Origin: Cognatishimia maritima
GTDB taxonomy: Bacteria > Pseudomonadota > Alphaproteobacteria > Rhodobacterales > Rhodobacteraceae
Assembly: GCF_900129685.1 (NCBI RefSeq)
Contig: NZ_FQWM01000001.1
Span: forward strand, 620,001 to 684,000
DNA length: 64,000 nt
Direction of reading: 5' to 3'
Positions 28,389-37,903 of the stretch are shown piece by piece; position 1 is the stretch's first letter; every line of letters begins with the position of its first letter. The notes under the pieces were generated by a model that saw only the letters and a program-made list of their open reading frames with translations, had not been told where the DNA came from and did not search any database. Both the position numbers and the translations under genes were made by a program.

Positions 28389-29669
28389 TCAGTAGTTGGA
28401 TTTGATCTGAACGCAGCTTTCGGTCTCAGTGTTGTACATACCGCAGCCCAGCTCTTTCCAGTCGGACTTCAGAACCGCGGACGCTGGCAGGAAGTCTGTC
28501 CATGCATCGCCTGGAACCTCGGTGGTTTTGGAGATGATGTCGAACTGACCGTCTGCTTGGATTTCGCCAATCAGAACCGGCTTCGCCAAGTGGTGGTTTG
28601 GCAGCATAACAGCTGTACCGCCGGTCAGGTTCGGGAACTCTTGGCCGTACATTGCGGTGCGTACTGCATCCACATCGGTTGTGCCTGCTGCCTCAACTGC
28701 GTTCACCCACATGTTGAAACCAATGTAGTGTGCTTCCATCGGGTCGTTGGTCACGCGGTCTTCACCAGCAAAGGCTTTCCATGCGTCGATGAATTCAGCG
28801 TTTGCTTCGGTTTCTGCGGACTGGAAGTAGTTCCATGCCGCAAGGTGACCAACAAGGTTGGATGTATCCAGACCGGACAGTTCTTCTTCGCCAACAGAGA
28901 AGGCCACAACTGGGATTTCATCTGCAGAGATACCCGCCGCAGCCAGTTCTTTGTAGAAGCCAATGTTTGCGTCACCGTTGATGGTAGAGATAACGCCGAC
29001 GGACTTACCGTCTTCGCCCAGTGCGACAACATCTGCCACAATGGTTGCCCAGTCAGAATGACCAAACGGTGTGTAGTTCACAAAGATATCGTCGGCTGCA
29101 ATGCCGTTGTCTTTGAGGTACTGCTCAAGAATGTTGTTGGTTGTACGAGGGTAGACATAGTCTGTGCCCAAAAGCGCGAACTTTTCGACACCCAGTTCTT
29201 CTAGGAAGTAATCCACAGCTGGGATCGCCTGTTGGTTCGGCGCAGCACCTGTGTAGAACACGTTTTTCGAGGACTCTTCGCCTTCGTATTGAACAGGGTA
29301 GAACAGCAGGCCGTTCAGCTCTTCGATGACGGGCAGAACGGATTTACGGGACACAGATGTCCAGTTGCCGAAAATCACGTCAACTTCATGCGTGGTCAGC
29401 AGCTCACGCGCTTTTTCCGCAAACAGCGGCCAGTCAGACGCTGGGTCAACAACGACCGCTTCGATCTCGCAGCCCAAGACGCCGCCCTTGGCGTTCTGTT
29501 GATCGACCAGCATCAGCATGGTGTCTTTCAGAGTGGTTTCAGAAATCGCCATTGTGCCAGACAGAGAGTGCAGAACACCCACTTTCACAGGACAATCTGC
29601 GGCCATGGCAGCAGAGGCGGCGACGGTCAACGCGGCGGCACTGGTAAGAGTTTTAGCGAACTTGATCAT
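28389..29669 (-). CDS. urtA: Urea ABC transporter, substrate-binding protein UrtA
   Basis: 426 aa from ATG 29669, set by GAGGAG and a normal signal peptide (FAKTLTSAAALTVAASAAMA, cleaved before ADCPVKVG). It is a periplasmic type-I binding protein: VKVGVLHSLSGTMAISETTL, VFGNWTSVSRKSVLPV and NGLLFYPVQYEGEE are typical UrtA signatures. It binds urea and delivers it to UrtBC. It is the first gene of the operon and diverges from ureD. Confidence 0.96.
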   Translation of the reverse strand: MIKFAKTLTSAAALTVAASAAMAADCPVKVGVLHSLSGTMAISETTLKDTMLMLVDQQNAKGGVLGCEIEAVVVDPASDWPLFAEKARELLTTHEVDVIFGNWTSVSRKSVLPVIEELNGLLFYPVQYEGEESSKNVFYTGAAPNQQAIPAVDYFLEELGVEKFALLGTDYVYPRTTNNILEQYLKDNGIAADDIFVNYTPFGHSDWATIVADVVALGEDGKSVGVISTINGDANIGFYKELAAAGISADEIPVVAFSVGEEELSGLDTSNLVGHLAAWNYFQSAETEANAEFIDAWKAFAGEDRVTNDPMEAHYIGFNMWVNAVEAAGTTDVDAVRTAMYGQEFPNLTGGTAVMLPNHHLAKPVLIGEIQADGQFDIISKTTEVPGDAWTDFLPASAVLKSDWKELGCGMYNTETESCVQIKSNY

Positions 29670-30018
29670 ATTAACTCCTCGCGGAGGGCCTGCCGCATTG
29701 CACGAAAGCGCGCAAAAGCGTAGCAAGGACTCCGCAACGTTTGTTGCAATTCGTGTGGCGGTCTCCTCGAGGTCCAAATCGGTTGGCCGTCACACACCCG
29801 GTATCCCCAAACGAGCCGAAGCCCGCGATCAGGTGGCCTTATGAAGGTCACTGGCTGCGCGCCTTTCAACTATTGAACTCGGAACGATGTCCCTTTTGGG
29901 GTGAGTGGTTAAATTTTAGTCACTTTTGCCCGACTTCGACTATTTTTTAATCATACATCCGTGTCAGTGGAGCAAAAATAGCCGCGAACTGGTCACTTAC
30001 TGACGCATTTGATGAAGG
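29670..30018. promoter_or_regulatory. Divergent urt/ure intergenic region
   Basis: 350 bp with no gene, separating urtA from ureD. It holds an inverted repeat GCAAC-GTTT-GTTGC at 29734-29747 near the urtA side. An AT-rich stretch near 29905-29965 (ACTATTTTTTAATCAT) probably holds the ureD promoter. I cannot pick a confident NtrC or sigma54 site by eye. Confidence 0.45.
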
Positions 30019-30879
30019 ATGCAGCAGAACAGTTTCGGGAATCAGACCATACACACTGCTGCCACATACCAGATTGAAAATACGATGGGTCCAGTTCCAC
30101 GCACCAAAGGCGCGCTTTTGCTGTCGTCTAAGCGTGTCGCGGGGCGCAGCGGTATTGATCGGTTCCGCACGTCGGGCGCAATGAAGGCATTGTTCCCGCG
30201 CGCGGAAGACCTGCAGGCGATCTTGATCAATACCTCCGGCGGTCTGACCGGTGGCGACCAGATTGATATCGTCGCGCAGGCCGGTGCTGGCAGCTCCCTG
30301 ACGTTGACCACCCAAGCAGCAGAGCGCGCGTATCGTTCACAAGACGGTCGCGCGCGAATGCACACCGACCTGACCATTGATACCGACGCCCAGATTAACT
30401 GGCTGCCGCAGGAGATGATCCTGTTTGAAGGCTCGGCTCTGGATCGCCGTTTGACCGTCGATATCGCAGACAACGGGCGCTTCTTGATGGTCGAGCCCAT
30501 AATCTTCGGGCGCACCGCCATGGGCGAAACGCTGACCTCGGTTTCGTTCAAAGACCGCGTGCGGATCAATCGGCAGGGAAAGCCGCTTTACTGGGACGGG
30601 CTTGATCTGGACGGTCACACCATGCGGCACCTTGCCCAACGTGCCGTCGCGCAAGGCGGTCGTGCGATGGTGAGCCTTGTATACGTCGCCCCAGACGCAG
30701 AAGCCCATTTAGATGCGTTGCGCAGGTACCTGCCCGCAACCGGCGGTGCCAGCCTTTTGGCCCCTGACCTGCTGACCCTGCGTTTGGTGGCTGCGGACAG
30801 TTTTGAACTGCGCCGCGCGCTTATCCCTATTTTAGAGCGGTTGACCAAAGACCAGCTCCCAACCTCTTGGAGACTTTGA
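30019..30879 (+). CDS. ureD: Urease accessory protein UreD
   Basis: 286 aa. Part of the UreDFG complex that delivers nickel to apo-urease. Signatures are [35 protein letters not shown] and [12 protein letters not shown]. The start is uncertain: ATG 30019 has AAGG directly abutting it, and ATG 30085 ([12 protein letters not shown]) is an alternative. First gene of the plus-strand urease operon. Confidence 0.93.
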   Translation: MQQNSFGNQTIHTAATYQIENTMGPVPRTKGALLLSSKRVAGRSGIDRFRTSGAMKALFPRAEDLQAILINTSGGLTGGDQIDIVAQAGAGSSLTLTTQAAERAYRSQDGRARMHTDLTIDTDAQINWLPQEMILFEGSALDRRLTVDIADNGRFLMVEPIIFGRTAMGETLTSVSFKDRVRINRQGKPLYWDGLDLDGHTMRHLAQRAVAQGGRAMVSLVYVAPDAEAHLDALRRYLPATGGASLLAPDLLTLRLVAADSFELRRALIPILERLTKDQLPTSWRL

Positions 30880-30883
30880 AGAC

Positions 30884-31186
30884 ATGAACCTGACCCCGAG
30901 GGAAAAAGACAAACTGCTGGTGGCCATGGCCGCCGAGGTGGCACGCAAACGCCTTGCGCGCGGCGTCAAGTTGAACCACCCCGAAGCCATCGCCCTGATC
31001 ACCGACGCGGTGGTCGAAGGCGCGCGCGATGGGCGTTCTGTGGCTGACATGATGGAAGCCGGCGCCGAGGTCATCAGCCGCGACCAATGCATGGCAGGCG
31101 TGCCAGAAATGATCCACGAAGTTCAGGTCGAAGCCACCTTCCCGGATGGCACAAAACTCGTGACCGTCCACAACCCCATTCGCTAA
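30884..31186 (+). CDS. ureA: Urease subunit gamma
   Basis: 100 aa, full family length. [40 protein letters not shown] and [15 protein letters not shown] are textbook UreA. It is a structural subunit of the cytoplasmic urease (alpha-beta-gamma)3 and lies 4 bp after ureD. Confidence 0.98.
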   Translation: MNLTPREKDKLLVAMAAEVARKRLARGVKLNHPEAIALITDAVVEGARDGRSVADMMEAGAEVISRDQCMAGVPEMIHEVQVEATFPDGTKLVTVHNPIR

Positions 31187-31197
31187 GGAGATCACCC

Positions 31198-31374
31198 ATG
31201 AAATTTGTTTTGCCCCTTTTGCTGACCGCATCACCAGCTTTGGCCCATACCGGCGTCCATATGCATCCGCACGGGTCCGAAAACTGGATCGCCGGGGCCC
31301 TGCTGGTCGGAACGTGCCTGTTTGTGGCGGGCGTCAAATACGTGTGCGTCAAACGCGCGGAGCAACGCACATGA
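31198..31374 (+). CDS. Small His-containing membrane protein in the urease operon
   Basis: 58 aa with AAGGAG before ATG 31198. It has a signal-like N-terminus ending ASPALA, then a short His motif ([13 protein letters not shown], residues 17-29), one hydrophobic segment ([20 protein letters not shown]) and a basic tail. It lies between ureA and ureB, and the ureB ATG overlaps its stop (ATGA), so it is translated with the urease subunits. I cannot name its function; I recall such proteins as an uncharacterised family (DUF6732-like) near urease in Rhodobacterales. A second copy of this architecture ends the guanidine hydrolase operon (45331-45483), which suggests a role tied to nickel. Confidence 0.85.
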   Translation: MKFVLPLLLTASPALAHTGVHMHPHGSENWIAGALLVGTCLFVAGVKYVCVKRAEQRT

Positions 31375-31676
31375 TCCCCGGAGAGGTCTTTGCGGCCGAG
31401 GGTAAGTTGATCCTGAACGAAGGGGCGACTGCAATCACGCTTATGGTCGCCAACACCGGCGACCGCCCGGTGCAGGTCGGCAGCCACTACCATTTCGCCG
31501 AGACCAACCCAGCGCTCGATTTTGATCGCGACGCGGCATACGGAATGCGTTTGGACATTGCGGCAGGCACTGCTGTGCGGTTTGAACCGGGACAACGCCG
31601 CGAAGTGCAACTGATCCCCATTTCTGGCGCACGCAAGGTCTATGGCTTCAATCAGAGAGTCATGGGTGATCTGTGA
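31371..31676 (+). CDS. ureB: Urease subunit beta
   Basis: 101 aa from ATG 31371 at an ATGA overlap with the small protein. [33 protein letters not shown] and [18 protein letters not shown] are standard UreB. The longer frame back to 31314 lies inside the preceding gene and is not used. Confidence 0.97.
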   Translation: MIPGEVFAAEGKLILNEGATAITLMVANTGDRPVQVGSHYHFAETNPALDFDRDAAYGMRLDIAAGTAVRFEPGQRREVQLIPISGARKVYGFNQRVMGDL

Positions 31677-31792
31677 TGTTGGGCACTTTGAGGCCCTCTG
31701 AAACGGTTGCGCCTAAGCCTCGGGGTGGGCGCAGCAACCGGGCTTGCAGCATGGAAGATGACCGTATGCGCAAGGTTCGCGCACTTTCGTAA
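31676..31792 (+). CDS. Possible 38-residue microprotein after ureB
   Basis: ATG overlaps the ureB stop (TGATG) and opens 38 codons ([18 protein letters not shown]..., ending VRALS). The product is basic with one Cys and no clear domain. Translational coupling is the only support; it may be noise in the ureB-ureC spacer. Confidence 0.25.
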   Translation: MLGTLRPSETVAPKPRGGRSNRACSMEDDRMRKVRALS

Positions 31793-31801
31793 CGGCGCAA
31801 A

Positions 31802-31850
31802 TGCGCCCTCCCCGTGGGGGAGGCTCGGGCGCAGACCGGCCTAAGGCCGG
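31802..31850. repeat. Two adjacent hairpins in the ureB-ureC spacer
   Basis: First hairpin: TGCGCC (31802-31807) with GGCGCA (31828-31833) flanks an inner CTCCCC/GGGGAG stem. Second: CCGGCC-TAA-GGCCGG (31836-31850), perfect. They lie about 30 bp before ureC. They could be an mRNA processing or stability element or a small mobile repeat. Confidence 0.6.
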
Positions 31851-31879
31851 GCAATAAGATAAATTCAGGGAGCATTCAC

Positions 31880-33592
31880 ATGCCAGCAACCATCAAACGA
31901 TCAGACTACGCGGCGATGTTTGGCCCAACCGTGGGCGACAAAGTCCGTCTTGCGGATACAGACCTGATCATCGAAGTCGAAAAGGACCTGACCGGCCCCT
32001 ACGGCGAAGAAGTGAAATTCGGCGGCGGCAAAGTCATTCGGGACGGCATGGGCCAAGCGCAGACCACTCGCGCGGACGGTGCGGTCGATACGGTGATCAC
32101 CAACGCGCTGATCGTGGACCACACCGGCATCTACAAAGCAGACGTTGGCCTGCGCGACGGGCGCATTCACAAGATCGGCAAGGCTGGGAATCCCGACACG
32201 CAGCCGGGCGTGAACATCATCGTCGGACCCGGCACCGAAGCCATCGCGGGCGAGGGCCGCATCCTGACCGCAGGCGGCTTTGACAGCCACATCCACTTTA
32301 TCTGCCCGCAACAGATCGAAGACGCGCTGCATTCAGGCCTGACCACCATGCTCGGCGGCGGCACCGGGCCAGCCCATGGCACCTTGGCCACCACCTGCAC
32401 CCCCGGAGCCTGGCACATAGGCCGTATGATGCAAGCTGCAGACGCCTTCCCGATGAACCTTGCGTTTGCCGGCAAAGGCAACGCCAGCCTGCCCGCCGCC
32501 TTGGAAGAACAGATCAAAGCCGGTGCATGTGCGATGAAACTGCACGAAGATTGGGGCACCACCCCAGCGGCGATTGACTGCTGCCTGACCGTGGCCGATG
32601 CGATGGACGTTCAGGTGATGATCCACACCGACACGCTGAACGAGTCAGGCTTTGTCGAAAACACCGTCGCCGCCATGAAGGGCCGCACCATCCACGCCTT
32701 CCACACCGAAGGCGCGGGCGGCGGTCATGCGCCGGATATCATCAAGATCTGTGGCGAAGAGCATGTGCTGCCGTCTTCCACCAACCCAACCCGCCCCTTC
32801 ACCGTGAACACCATCGAAGAGCATCTGGATATGCTGATGGTCTGTCACCACTTGGACAAATCCATTCCCGAAGACGTGGCCTTTGCCGAAAGCCGCATCC
32901 GGCGCGAAACCATTGCTGCCGAAGACATCCTGCACGACATGGGCGCGTTTTCCATCATCGCTTCCGACAGTCAGGCCATGGGCCGTGTGGGCGAAGTGTT
33001 GATCCGCACGTGGCAGACCGCCGACAAGATGAAGAAACAGCGCGGGCGTCTGGCCGAGGAAACCGGCGACAACGACAACTTCCGTGTCCGCCGCTACGTG
33101 GCGAAATACACGATCAACCCGGCGATTGCCCACGGGCTGAGCCAGCACATTGGCAGCATCGAAGAAGGCAAACGCGCCGACCTTGTCTTATGGAACCCTG
33201 CATTCTTTGGGGTCAAACCCGAAATGGTTCTGCTGGGCGGCACCATTGCCATGGCGCAGATGGGCGACCCGAATGCCTCGATCCCGACGCCGCAACCGGT
33301 GTACTCGCGGCCGATGTTTGGGGCCTATGGCCGCTCGGTTGAAAACTCTGCCGTGACTTTTGTCTCAGAGGCCGCGCAGGCTGAGGGGATTGCCGACAAG
33401 CTCGGCCTTGCAAAATTGACCGTCGCTGTGCGCAATACCCGCAATATTGGCAAGTCAGACCTAAAGCTGAACACCGCGACACCGAAGGTCGAGGTGAACC
33501 CAGAAACCTATGAGGTGCGCGCTGATGGTGAACTGCTAACCTGCCAACCTGCCACCGAACTGCCCATGGCGCAGCGCTATTTCCTGTACTGA
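31880..33592 (+). CDS. ureC: Urease subunit alpha
   Basis: 570 aa from ATG 31880 (CAGGGAGC upstream; the frame reaches back to 31814 but only over the hairpins). It is the catalytic subunit hydrolysing urea to ammonia and carbamate with two nickel ions. Visible are the first metal histidines in [14 protein letters not shown], the carbamylated lysine in [14 protein letters not shown], nickel ligands in [12 protein letters not shown] and [16 protein letters not shown], and the flap cysteine-histidine in [19 protein letters not shown]. Confidence 0.99.
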   Translation: MPATIKRSDYAAMFGPTVGDKVRLADTDLIIEVEKDLTGPYGEEVKFGGGKVIRDGMGQAQTTRADGAVDTVITNALIVDHTGIYKADVGLRDGRIHKIGKAGNPDTQPGVNIIVGPGTEAIAGEGRILTAGGFDSHIHFICPQQIEDALHSGLTTMLGGGTGPAHGTLATTCTPGAWHIGRMMQAADAFPMNLAFAGKGNASLPAALEEQIKAGACAMKLHEDWGTTPAAIDCCLTVADAMDVQVMIHTDTLNESGFVENTVAAMKGRTIHAFHTEGAGGGHAPDIIKICGEEHVLPSSTNPTRPFTVNTIEEHLDMLMVCHHLDKSIPEDVAFAESRIRRETIAAEDILHDMGAFSIIASDSQAMGRVGEVLIRTWQTADKMKKQRGRLAEETGDNDNFRVRRYVAKYTINPAIAHGLSQHIGSIEEGKRADLVLWNPAFFGVKPEMVLLGGTIAMAQMGDPNASIPTPQPVYSRPMFGAYGRSVENSAVTFVSEAAQAEGIADKLGLAKLTVAVRNTRNIGKSDLKLNTATPKVEVNPETYEVRADGELLTCQPATELPMAQRYFLY

Positions 33593-33599
33593 GACGACA

Positions 33600-34094
33600 A
33601 TGACAACACTCCCCCTCGCCCAAACGCTGCATCGGCATTCACATGCGGAATACGCGGCCAGCGTCACGCTTAGCTATGACGACCGGTTCCTGCGTCGCAA
33701 ACGGCTGGTCGCGGATGACGGCACGGCCTTTGTCGTGGACCTGGAAAAGACCACGTCGCTGGATCAGGGCGACGCGCTGGAACTGTCGGATGGGCGACTG
33801 ATCAACGTGCGTGCCGCTGCTGAGGACGTACTGATCGTGACCGGCCCGAACCTGCCGCGCCTTGCGTGGCACATTGGCAATCGTCACACGCCCTGCCAGA
33901 TCGAGGCCGACCGTCTGCTGATCCAACGCGATCCGGTGATAAAACACATGCTGGAGCATCTGGACGCCATCGTCGTTGAGGGCAAAGAACCCTTCACGCC
34001 CGAAGGCGGGGCCTATGGCCATGGGCGGACCCATGCGCATGAACACGGCCATTCGGCACATGATCACAGTCACGACCATAGCCATGCCCATTGA
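33600..34094 (+). CDS. ureE: Urease accessory protein UreE (nickel metallochaperone)
   Basis: 164 aa. The UreE N-terminal domain is followed by the metal-binding domain (LAWHIGNRHTPCQIEADRLLIQ, HMLEHLDAIV). A His-rich C-terminal tail (HGRTHAHEHGHSAHDHSHDH) stores or delivers nickel. Starts 7 bp after ureC and overlaps ureF by 11 bp. Confidence 0.96.
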   Translation: MTTLPLAQTLHRHSHAEYAASVTLSYDDRFLRRKRLVADDGTAFVVDLEKTTSLDQGDALELSDGRLINVRAAAEDVLIVTGPNLPRLAWHIGNRHTPCQIEADRLLIQRDPVIKHMLEHLDAIVVEGKEPFTPEGGAYGHGRTHAHEHGHSAHDHSHDHSHAH

Positions 34095-34731
34095 CGCGAA
34101 GCTTCTGACGCTGACGCAATGGCTGTCACCGGCCTTTCCAGTCGGCGCCTTTGCCTATTCTCACGGGTTGGAACAGGCGGTGTGCGATGGCTGGATACAT
34201 GACGCGTATACGCTGAATGAATGGTTGGTCGACATTGCACGCCATGGCAGTGGCATGTCAGATGCGATTTGGATACGGCTCGCCTATGCCGCGCAATCTG
34301 ACGCAGAATTGGACGCGCTGAACGCGCAGTGCCGCGCCTATGCGCCCTGCGCCGAACGACTGCGCGAAGGTCAGCGACAAGGACAGGCCTTTGCACGCGT
34401 TGCGTCAGAGGTTTGGGGGCTTGCGCTGCCAAATCTGCAGCTTCCCGTCGCCTTGGGCAGCGCCGCGCGGCAAATGGGTCTTTCGCCAGACAGCACCATC
34501 ACGCTTTACCTGCAGTCCTTCCTCGGCAATCTGGTGTCTGCTGCGCAAAGGTTGATGCCCCTGGGTCAGACCGAAGCGCAGACCGTGCTGGCCCAGTTGA
34601 ATGCAGACTGTATCGCACTGGCGCAGGCCAGCGACGGCAAGGCGCTGGAGGACATTACATCAAGCGCCTTCCTTTCTGATATCGCCGCCATGCGGCACGA
34701 AACACTCCAACCGAGAATATTTCAGTCATGA
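34084..34731 (+). CDS. ureF: Urease accessory protein UreF
   Basis: 215 aa from ATG 34084 ([20 protein letters not shown]); the frame further upstream lies inside ure[27 protein letters not shown] and [21 protein letters not shown] are UreF signatures. It is all-alpha and works as a checkpoint of UreG GTPase in the UreDFG complex. It overlaps ureG by 4 bp. Confidence 0.95.
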   Translation: MPIDAKLLTLTQWLSPAFPVGAFAYSHGLEQAVCDGWIHDAYTLNEWLVDIARHGSGMSDAIWIRLAYAAQSDAELDALNAQCRAYAPCAERLREGQRQGQAFARVASEVWGLALPNLQLPVALGSAARQMGLSPDSTITLYLQSFLGNLVSAAQRLMPLGQTEAQTVLAQLNADCIALAQASDGKALEDITSSAFLSDIAAMRHETLQPRIFQS

Positions 34732-35342
34732 CAAAAATGAACGGTCCCCTACGCGTGGGCATCGGCGGCCCGGTGGGCGCGGGTAAAACGACTTTGACAG
34801 CGCGCCTGTCTGAGGTGCTGAAAGAGCGGTTTTCTATCGGCGTCATCACCAATGACATTTACACACAGGAAGACGCCGAGGCTTTGATGCGAATGCAGAT
34901 CCTGCCGCAGGACCGGATCATTGGCGTGGAAACCGGCGGTTGCCCCCATACAGCGATCCGCGAGGATGCCTCGATCAACCTTGCCGCCGTGGCAGAGATG
35001 CAAGAACGCCATCCAGACCTTGATATCGTGCTGATCGAAAGCGGGGGCGATAACCTGTCTGCCACCTTCAGCCCAGAGTTGGCAGATCTGACGATCTATG
35101 TGATCGACGTCGCTGCAGGCGAAGAAATCCCGCGCAAAGGCGGCCCTGCCCTCACGCGATCAGACATTCTGGTGATCAACAAAACCGACCTTGCCCCCCA
35201 TGTCGGGGCCTCTTTAGAGGTCATGCGGCGTGACGCAACCAAAGCCCGCGACGGGCGGGTCTTTCATTTTACCAACCTCAAGCAAAAAGAAGGTGTAGAG
35301 GCGGTTCTGGGCAGCGTCTTGGACCTTTCGGGGCTGGAATAG
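34728..35342 (+). CDS. ureG: Urease accessory GTPase UreG
   Basis: 204 aa SIMIBI GTPase. The P-loop is [17 protein letters not shown], followed by [17 protein letters not shown] with the nickel-binding CPH motif, [17 protein letters not shown], and NKTD ([12 protein letters not shown]). It hydrolyses GTP to drive nickel insertion into urease. Last gene of the ure operon and convergent with the MFS gene. Confidence 0.98.
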   Translation: MTKMNGPLRVGIGGPVGAGKTTLTARLSEVLKERFSIGVITNDIYTQEDAEALMRMQILPQDRIIGVETGGCPHTAIREDASINLAAVAEMQERHPDLDIVLIESGGDNLSATFSPELADLTIYVIDVAAGEEIPRKGGPALTRSDILVINKTDLAPHVGASLEVMRRDATKARDGRVFHFTNLKQKEGVEAVLGSVLDLSGLE

Positions 35343-35363
35343 ACTGCAGCGAGCGCAGCGCCG

Positions 35364-36527
35364 TCAAAGACCGACGATACTCCGTGGGTCCTTCCGGATG
35401 CTGATCAGGATCACACCGGCTGCGAGGGCTGAAAACACGACTCCCGACAGGGGCAAATAGCCCAGGCCCACGCCGCCCGCCAGCAATTGTGCGCCCAAGG
35501 CTGCCCCGGCCGCAATCCCAAGATTGGCGGCTGTCGAAATCAGCGTTGATGCCAAATCTGGCGCAGCAGAAGCGCCTTCTAGCACTCGGTTCACAATGGA
35601 CGCTGCGGGCACAAACATGATCACCCCGAAGCCAAACAAAACGCCGCCCATTATGATGGGACCGGCCCCCGCAACAAACACCGCCAGAAAGGCCACGGCC
35701 TGCGCCGAGATGCCAATGATCAACGTTCTTTGCGGGATCTGATCCGCCAGTTTCCCGCCGATGAATGTGCCCAGCGTTGCCCCTGCTCCGAACAGAAACA
35801 GCATCACCGGTAAGGTGCGTTGGTCGACCTGCACCACCTCGGTCAGGAAAGGAGCAACAAAGGTAAAAAATGACCAGAACCCGATCAGCATGACGGCGAA
35901 TGTCAGATAGGCCATCAGCACCTGCTGATTGCCAATGGCTTTGACCTGTGACGCTATGCGGCTGCCCTCGGACGCGGTGGATTTATCCGCAGGCACCGTC
36001 CAGGCAATTGCGCCCATCACAAGCAAAGCTGCGCCGCCAATGATCCAGAATGTCGCCCGCCAGCCCAGCCAGTTGCCAATTGCGGTGCCCAGCGGGACGC
36101 CAAGGATGTTGGCGACACTGATCCCCGCAAAGAGCCACGCAATGGCCGCGCCGCGCTTGTTTTCTGGCACAAGGGACACGGCCACCACGCCAGCGACACC
36201 GAAGTAAGAGCCATGGCTTAAGGCCACCAAAAGCCGACCAGACAACAGCGACTCATAGGTGCCTGCCGTTGCGCACCAAAGGTGCCCAGCGACGAAAATC
36301 GCAAGCAAAAGCAATAGATTACGTTTGCGAGAGTATCGTGCAATCCCCAGAGTCAAGACTGGGCCACCAATTGCAACGCCCAGAGCGTAGGCGGTGATCA
36401 GATAGCCCGCCGCAGGAATTGTGACATCGAGATCGCGCGCGACTTCTGGCAGCAGGCCTGCAACGACAAACTCGGTTGTGCCGACGCAGAAGGCCCCAAG
36501 AAACAAGGCAATAACGGCAATTGGCAT
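35364..36527 (-). CDS. MFS transporter (DHA1, AraJ/YdhP-like)
   Basis: 387 aa with 12 hydrophobic segments. The N-terminus is IALFLGAFCVGTTEFVVAGL, typical of the AraJ/SotB/NepI branch of drug:H+ antiporters, which export sugars, nucleosides or drugs. Motif-A-like sequence between TM2 and TM3 is weak. It lies 84 bp downstream of the glycerate kinase on the same strand, so read-through from the mannosylglycerate operon is possible but not shown. Substrate unknown. Confidence 0.85.
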   Translation of the reverse strand: MPIAVIALFLGAFCVGTTEFVVAGLLPEVARDLDVTIPAAGYLITAYALGVAIGGPVLTLGIARYSRKRNLLLLLAIFVAGHLWCATAGTYESLLSGRLLVALSHGSYFGVAGVVAVSLVPENKRGAAIAWLFAGISVANILGVPLGTAIGNWLGWRATFWIIGGAALLVMGAIAWTVPADKSTASEGSRIASQVKAIGNQQVLMAYLTFAVMLIGFWSFFTFVAPFLTEVVQVDQRTLPVMLFLFGAGATLGTFIGGKLADQIPQRTLIIGISAQAVAFLAVFVAGAGPIIMGGVLFGFGVIMFVPAASIVNRVLEGASAAPDLASTLISTAANLGIAAGAALGAQLLAGGVGLGYLPLSGVVFSALAAGVILISIRKDPRSIVGL

Positions 36528-36611
36528 GATGTGTCCCCCTGCGATGATGGTCGCAGGTCGCGCCCGTTACCGCAAGGTCAGAGGTTTTTGCCCAAACGAC
36601 TAACGCTGGTG

Positions 36612-37889
36612 TCACGCTTTTGGTGGCAGGATCAGAAAGGCGCGGAAGTCGTTTACATTGGTCAATGTTGGCCCGGTCACAACCTGCGCAGCGGCCTTTT
36701 CAAAATAGGTATGCGCATCATTGTCGGCCAGCGCCGCCCGCGCGACGGCCAATCCGTTGGGCAAAGCAGCCAGCGTTTCAGGCCCGATACAGGCCCCAGC
36801 CACTTCTGCCGCGCCATCAACGCCGTCGGTGTCGCAGGCGATTGCATAAATTCCTTCAGCACCCTCAAGCGTCTGTAAGGCTGACAGTGCGAATTCCGCA
36901 TTTGGCCCGCCAACACCCTGCCCTCTGCGCGTCACGGTGCATTCGCCGCCAGACAGCAATAGAACCGGTGCATCGCCTGCCGTCATCTTTGCCCGAATAT
37001 CCAGCGCCGCCTGCGCCTGCGCCGCCCCTAGGTCTCTGGCTTCGCCCTCAAGGGCGTCGCCCAGCAGTTGCACCTCACTTTGGGCAGCGCGCGCGATCTC
37101 TGCTGCGGCCTGTAGCGATTGCGATGGCGCCGCAATGATGTGCACCTCTCCGTTGACGTACTGGCGTCGCTGCGGGGTCATGCCTGAACCGGCAGTTTTC
37201 AGATGTGTCATAACCGCGTCAGGCACGTCGACTGACCAGCGGTTCAGAATATCTAGCGCCTTTTGAGGCGTGCTTTGGCTGGCCACGGTTGGCCCAGAGG
37301 CGATCTCAGCGGGGTCATCGCCGGGCACGTCAGAAATGATCAGGCTGATCACGCGGGCAGGCGCACAGGCCGCCGCCAACCCGCCGCCTTTGACGCCGGA
37401 AAGCTGGGTACGCACCGCGTTCATTTCGCTGATCGGCGCGCCAGACGCCAACAACGCCGCGTTGACCGCTTGCTTATCTTCAAGGGTCAGCCCCGCCACT
37501 GGCGCACAAAGCAAAGAGGACCCACCGCCCGAGATCAGGGCAATCACAGTGTCCTGGGGTTCAAGGTCTTTCACACGTTCCAGCAGTTGCAGCGTCGCGT
37601 CGACCCCGGCTTGATCCGGCACCGGGTGCGCGGCTTCCACGATCTCGATCTGTTGACAGGGCCTGGCATAGCCATAGCGGGTGATTACGAACCCATCGCA
37701 GGGGCCATAGGCGGCCTCGACCGCCTCAGCCATGCGCGCACTCGCCTTGCCAGCACCAACAACAAGCAGCCGTCCCTCTGGCCGTTCAGGCAGGTGGTTC
37801 GCGACAACTTTCATAGGGTCAGCGGCGGCCACAGCGGTATCAAACAGCTGGCGAAGGAACCCGTTCGGGTCGGTGAACGTCGCTGACAT
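36612..37889 (-). CDS. Glycerate 2-kinase (MOFRL family)
   Basis: 425 aa from ATG 37889 (AGGAAA 12 bp upstream); a longer frame from a TTG at 37922 overlaps the isomerase gene. Family signatures are VVGAGKASARMAEA, ALISGGGSSLLCAP, IISDVPGDDPAEIASGPT and LLSGGECTVTRRGQGVGGPN. It converts D-glycerate and ATP to 2-phosphoglycerate for entry into lower glycolysis. It is the last enzyme gene of the operon with the GH63 hydrolase, where glycerate is a predicted product. In other settings this family serves glyoxylate, tartrate or serine-cycle metabolism. Confidence 0.9.
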   Translation of the reverse strand: MSATFTDPNGFLRQLFDTAVAAADPMKVVANHLPERPEGRLLVVGAGKASARMAEAVEAAYGPCDGFVITRYGYARPCQQIEIVEAAHPVPDQAGVDATLQLLERVKDLEPQDTVIALISGGGSSLLCAPVAGLTLEDKQAVNAALLASGAPISEMNAVRTQLSGVKGGGLAAACAPARVISLIISDVPGDDPAEIASGPTVASQSTPQKALDILNRWSVDVPDAVMTHLKTAGSGMTPQRRQYVNGEVHIIAAPSQSLQAAAEIARAAQSEVQLLGDALEGEARDLGAAQAQAALDIRAKMTAGDAPVLLLSGGECTVTRRGQGVGGPNAEFALSALQTLEGAEGIYAIACDTDGVDGAAEVAGACIGPETLAALPNGLAVARAALADNDAHTYFEKAAAQVVTGPTLTNVNDFRAFLILPPKA

Positions 37890-37903
37890 AGAGGGCGTGT
37901 TTC

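Noticed and set aside
31802-31850. Intrinsic terminator before ureC
   Set aside because: The hairpins are strong but no U-run follows, and termination there would cut off the catalytic subunit.
35364-36527. MFS protein as part of the mannosylglycerate operon
   Set aside because: The operon already has an ABC importer, there is an 84-bp gap and the family is mainly exporters. Read-through is possible but unsupported.
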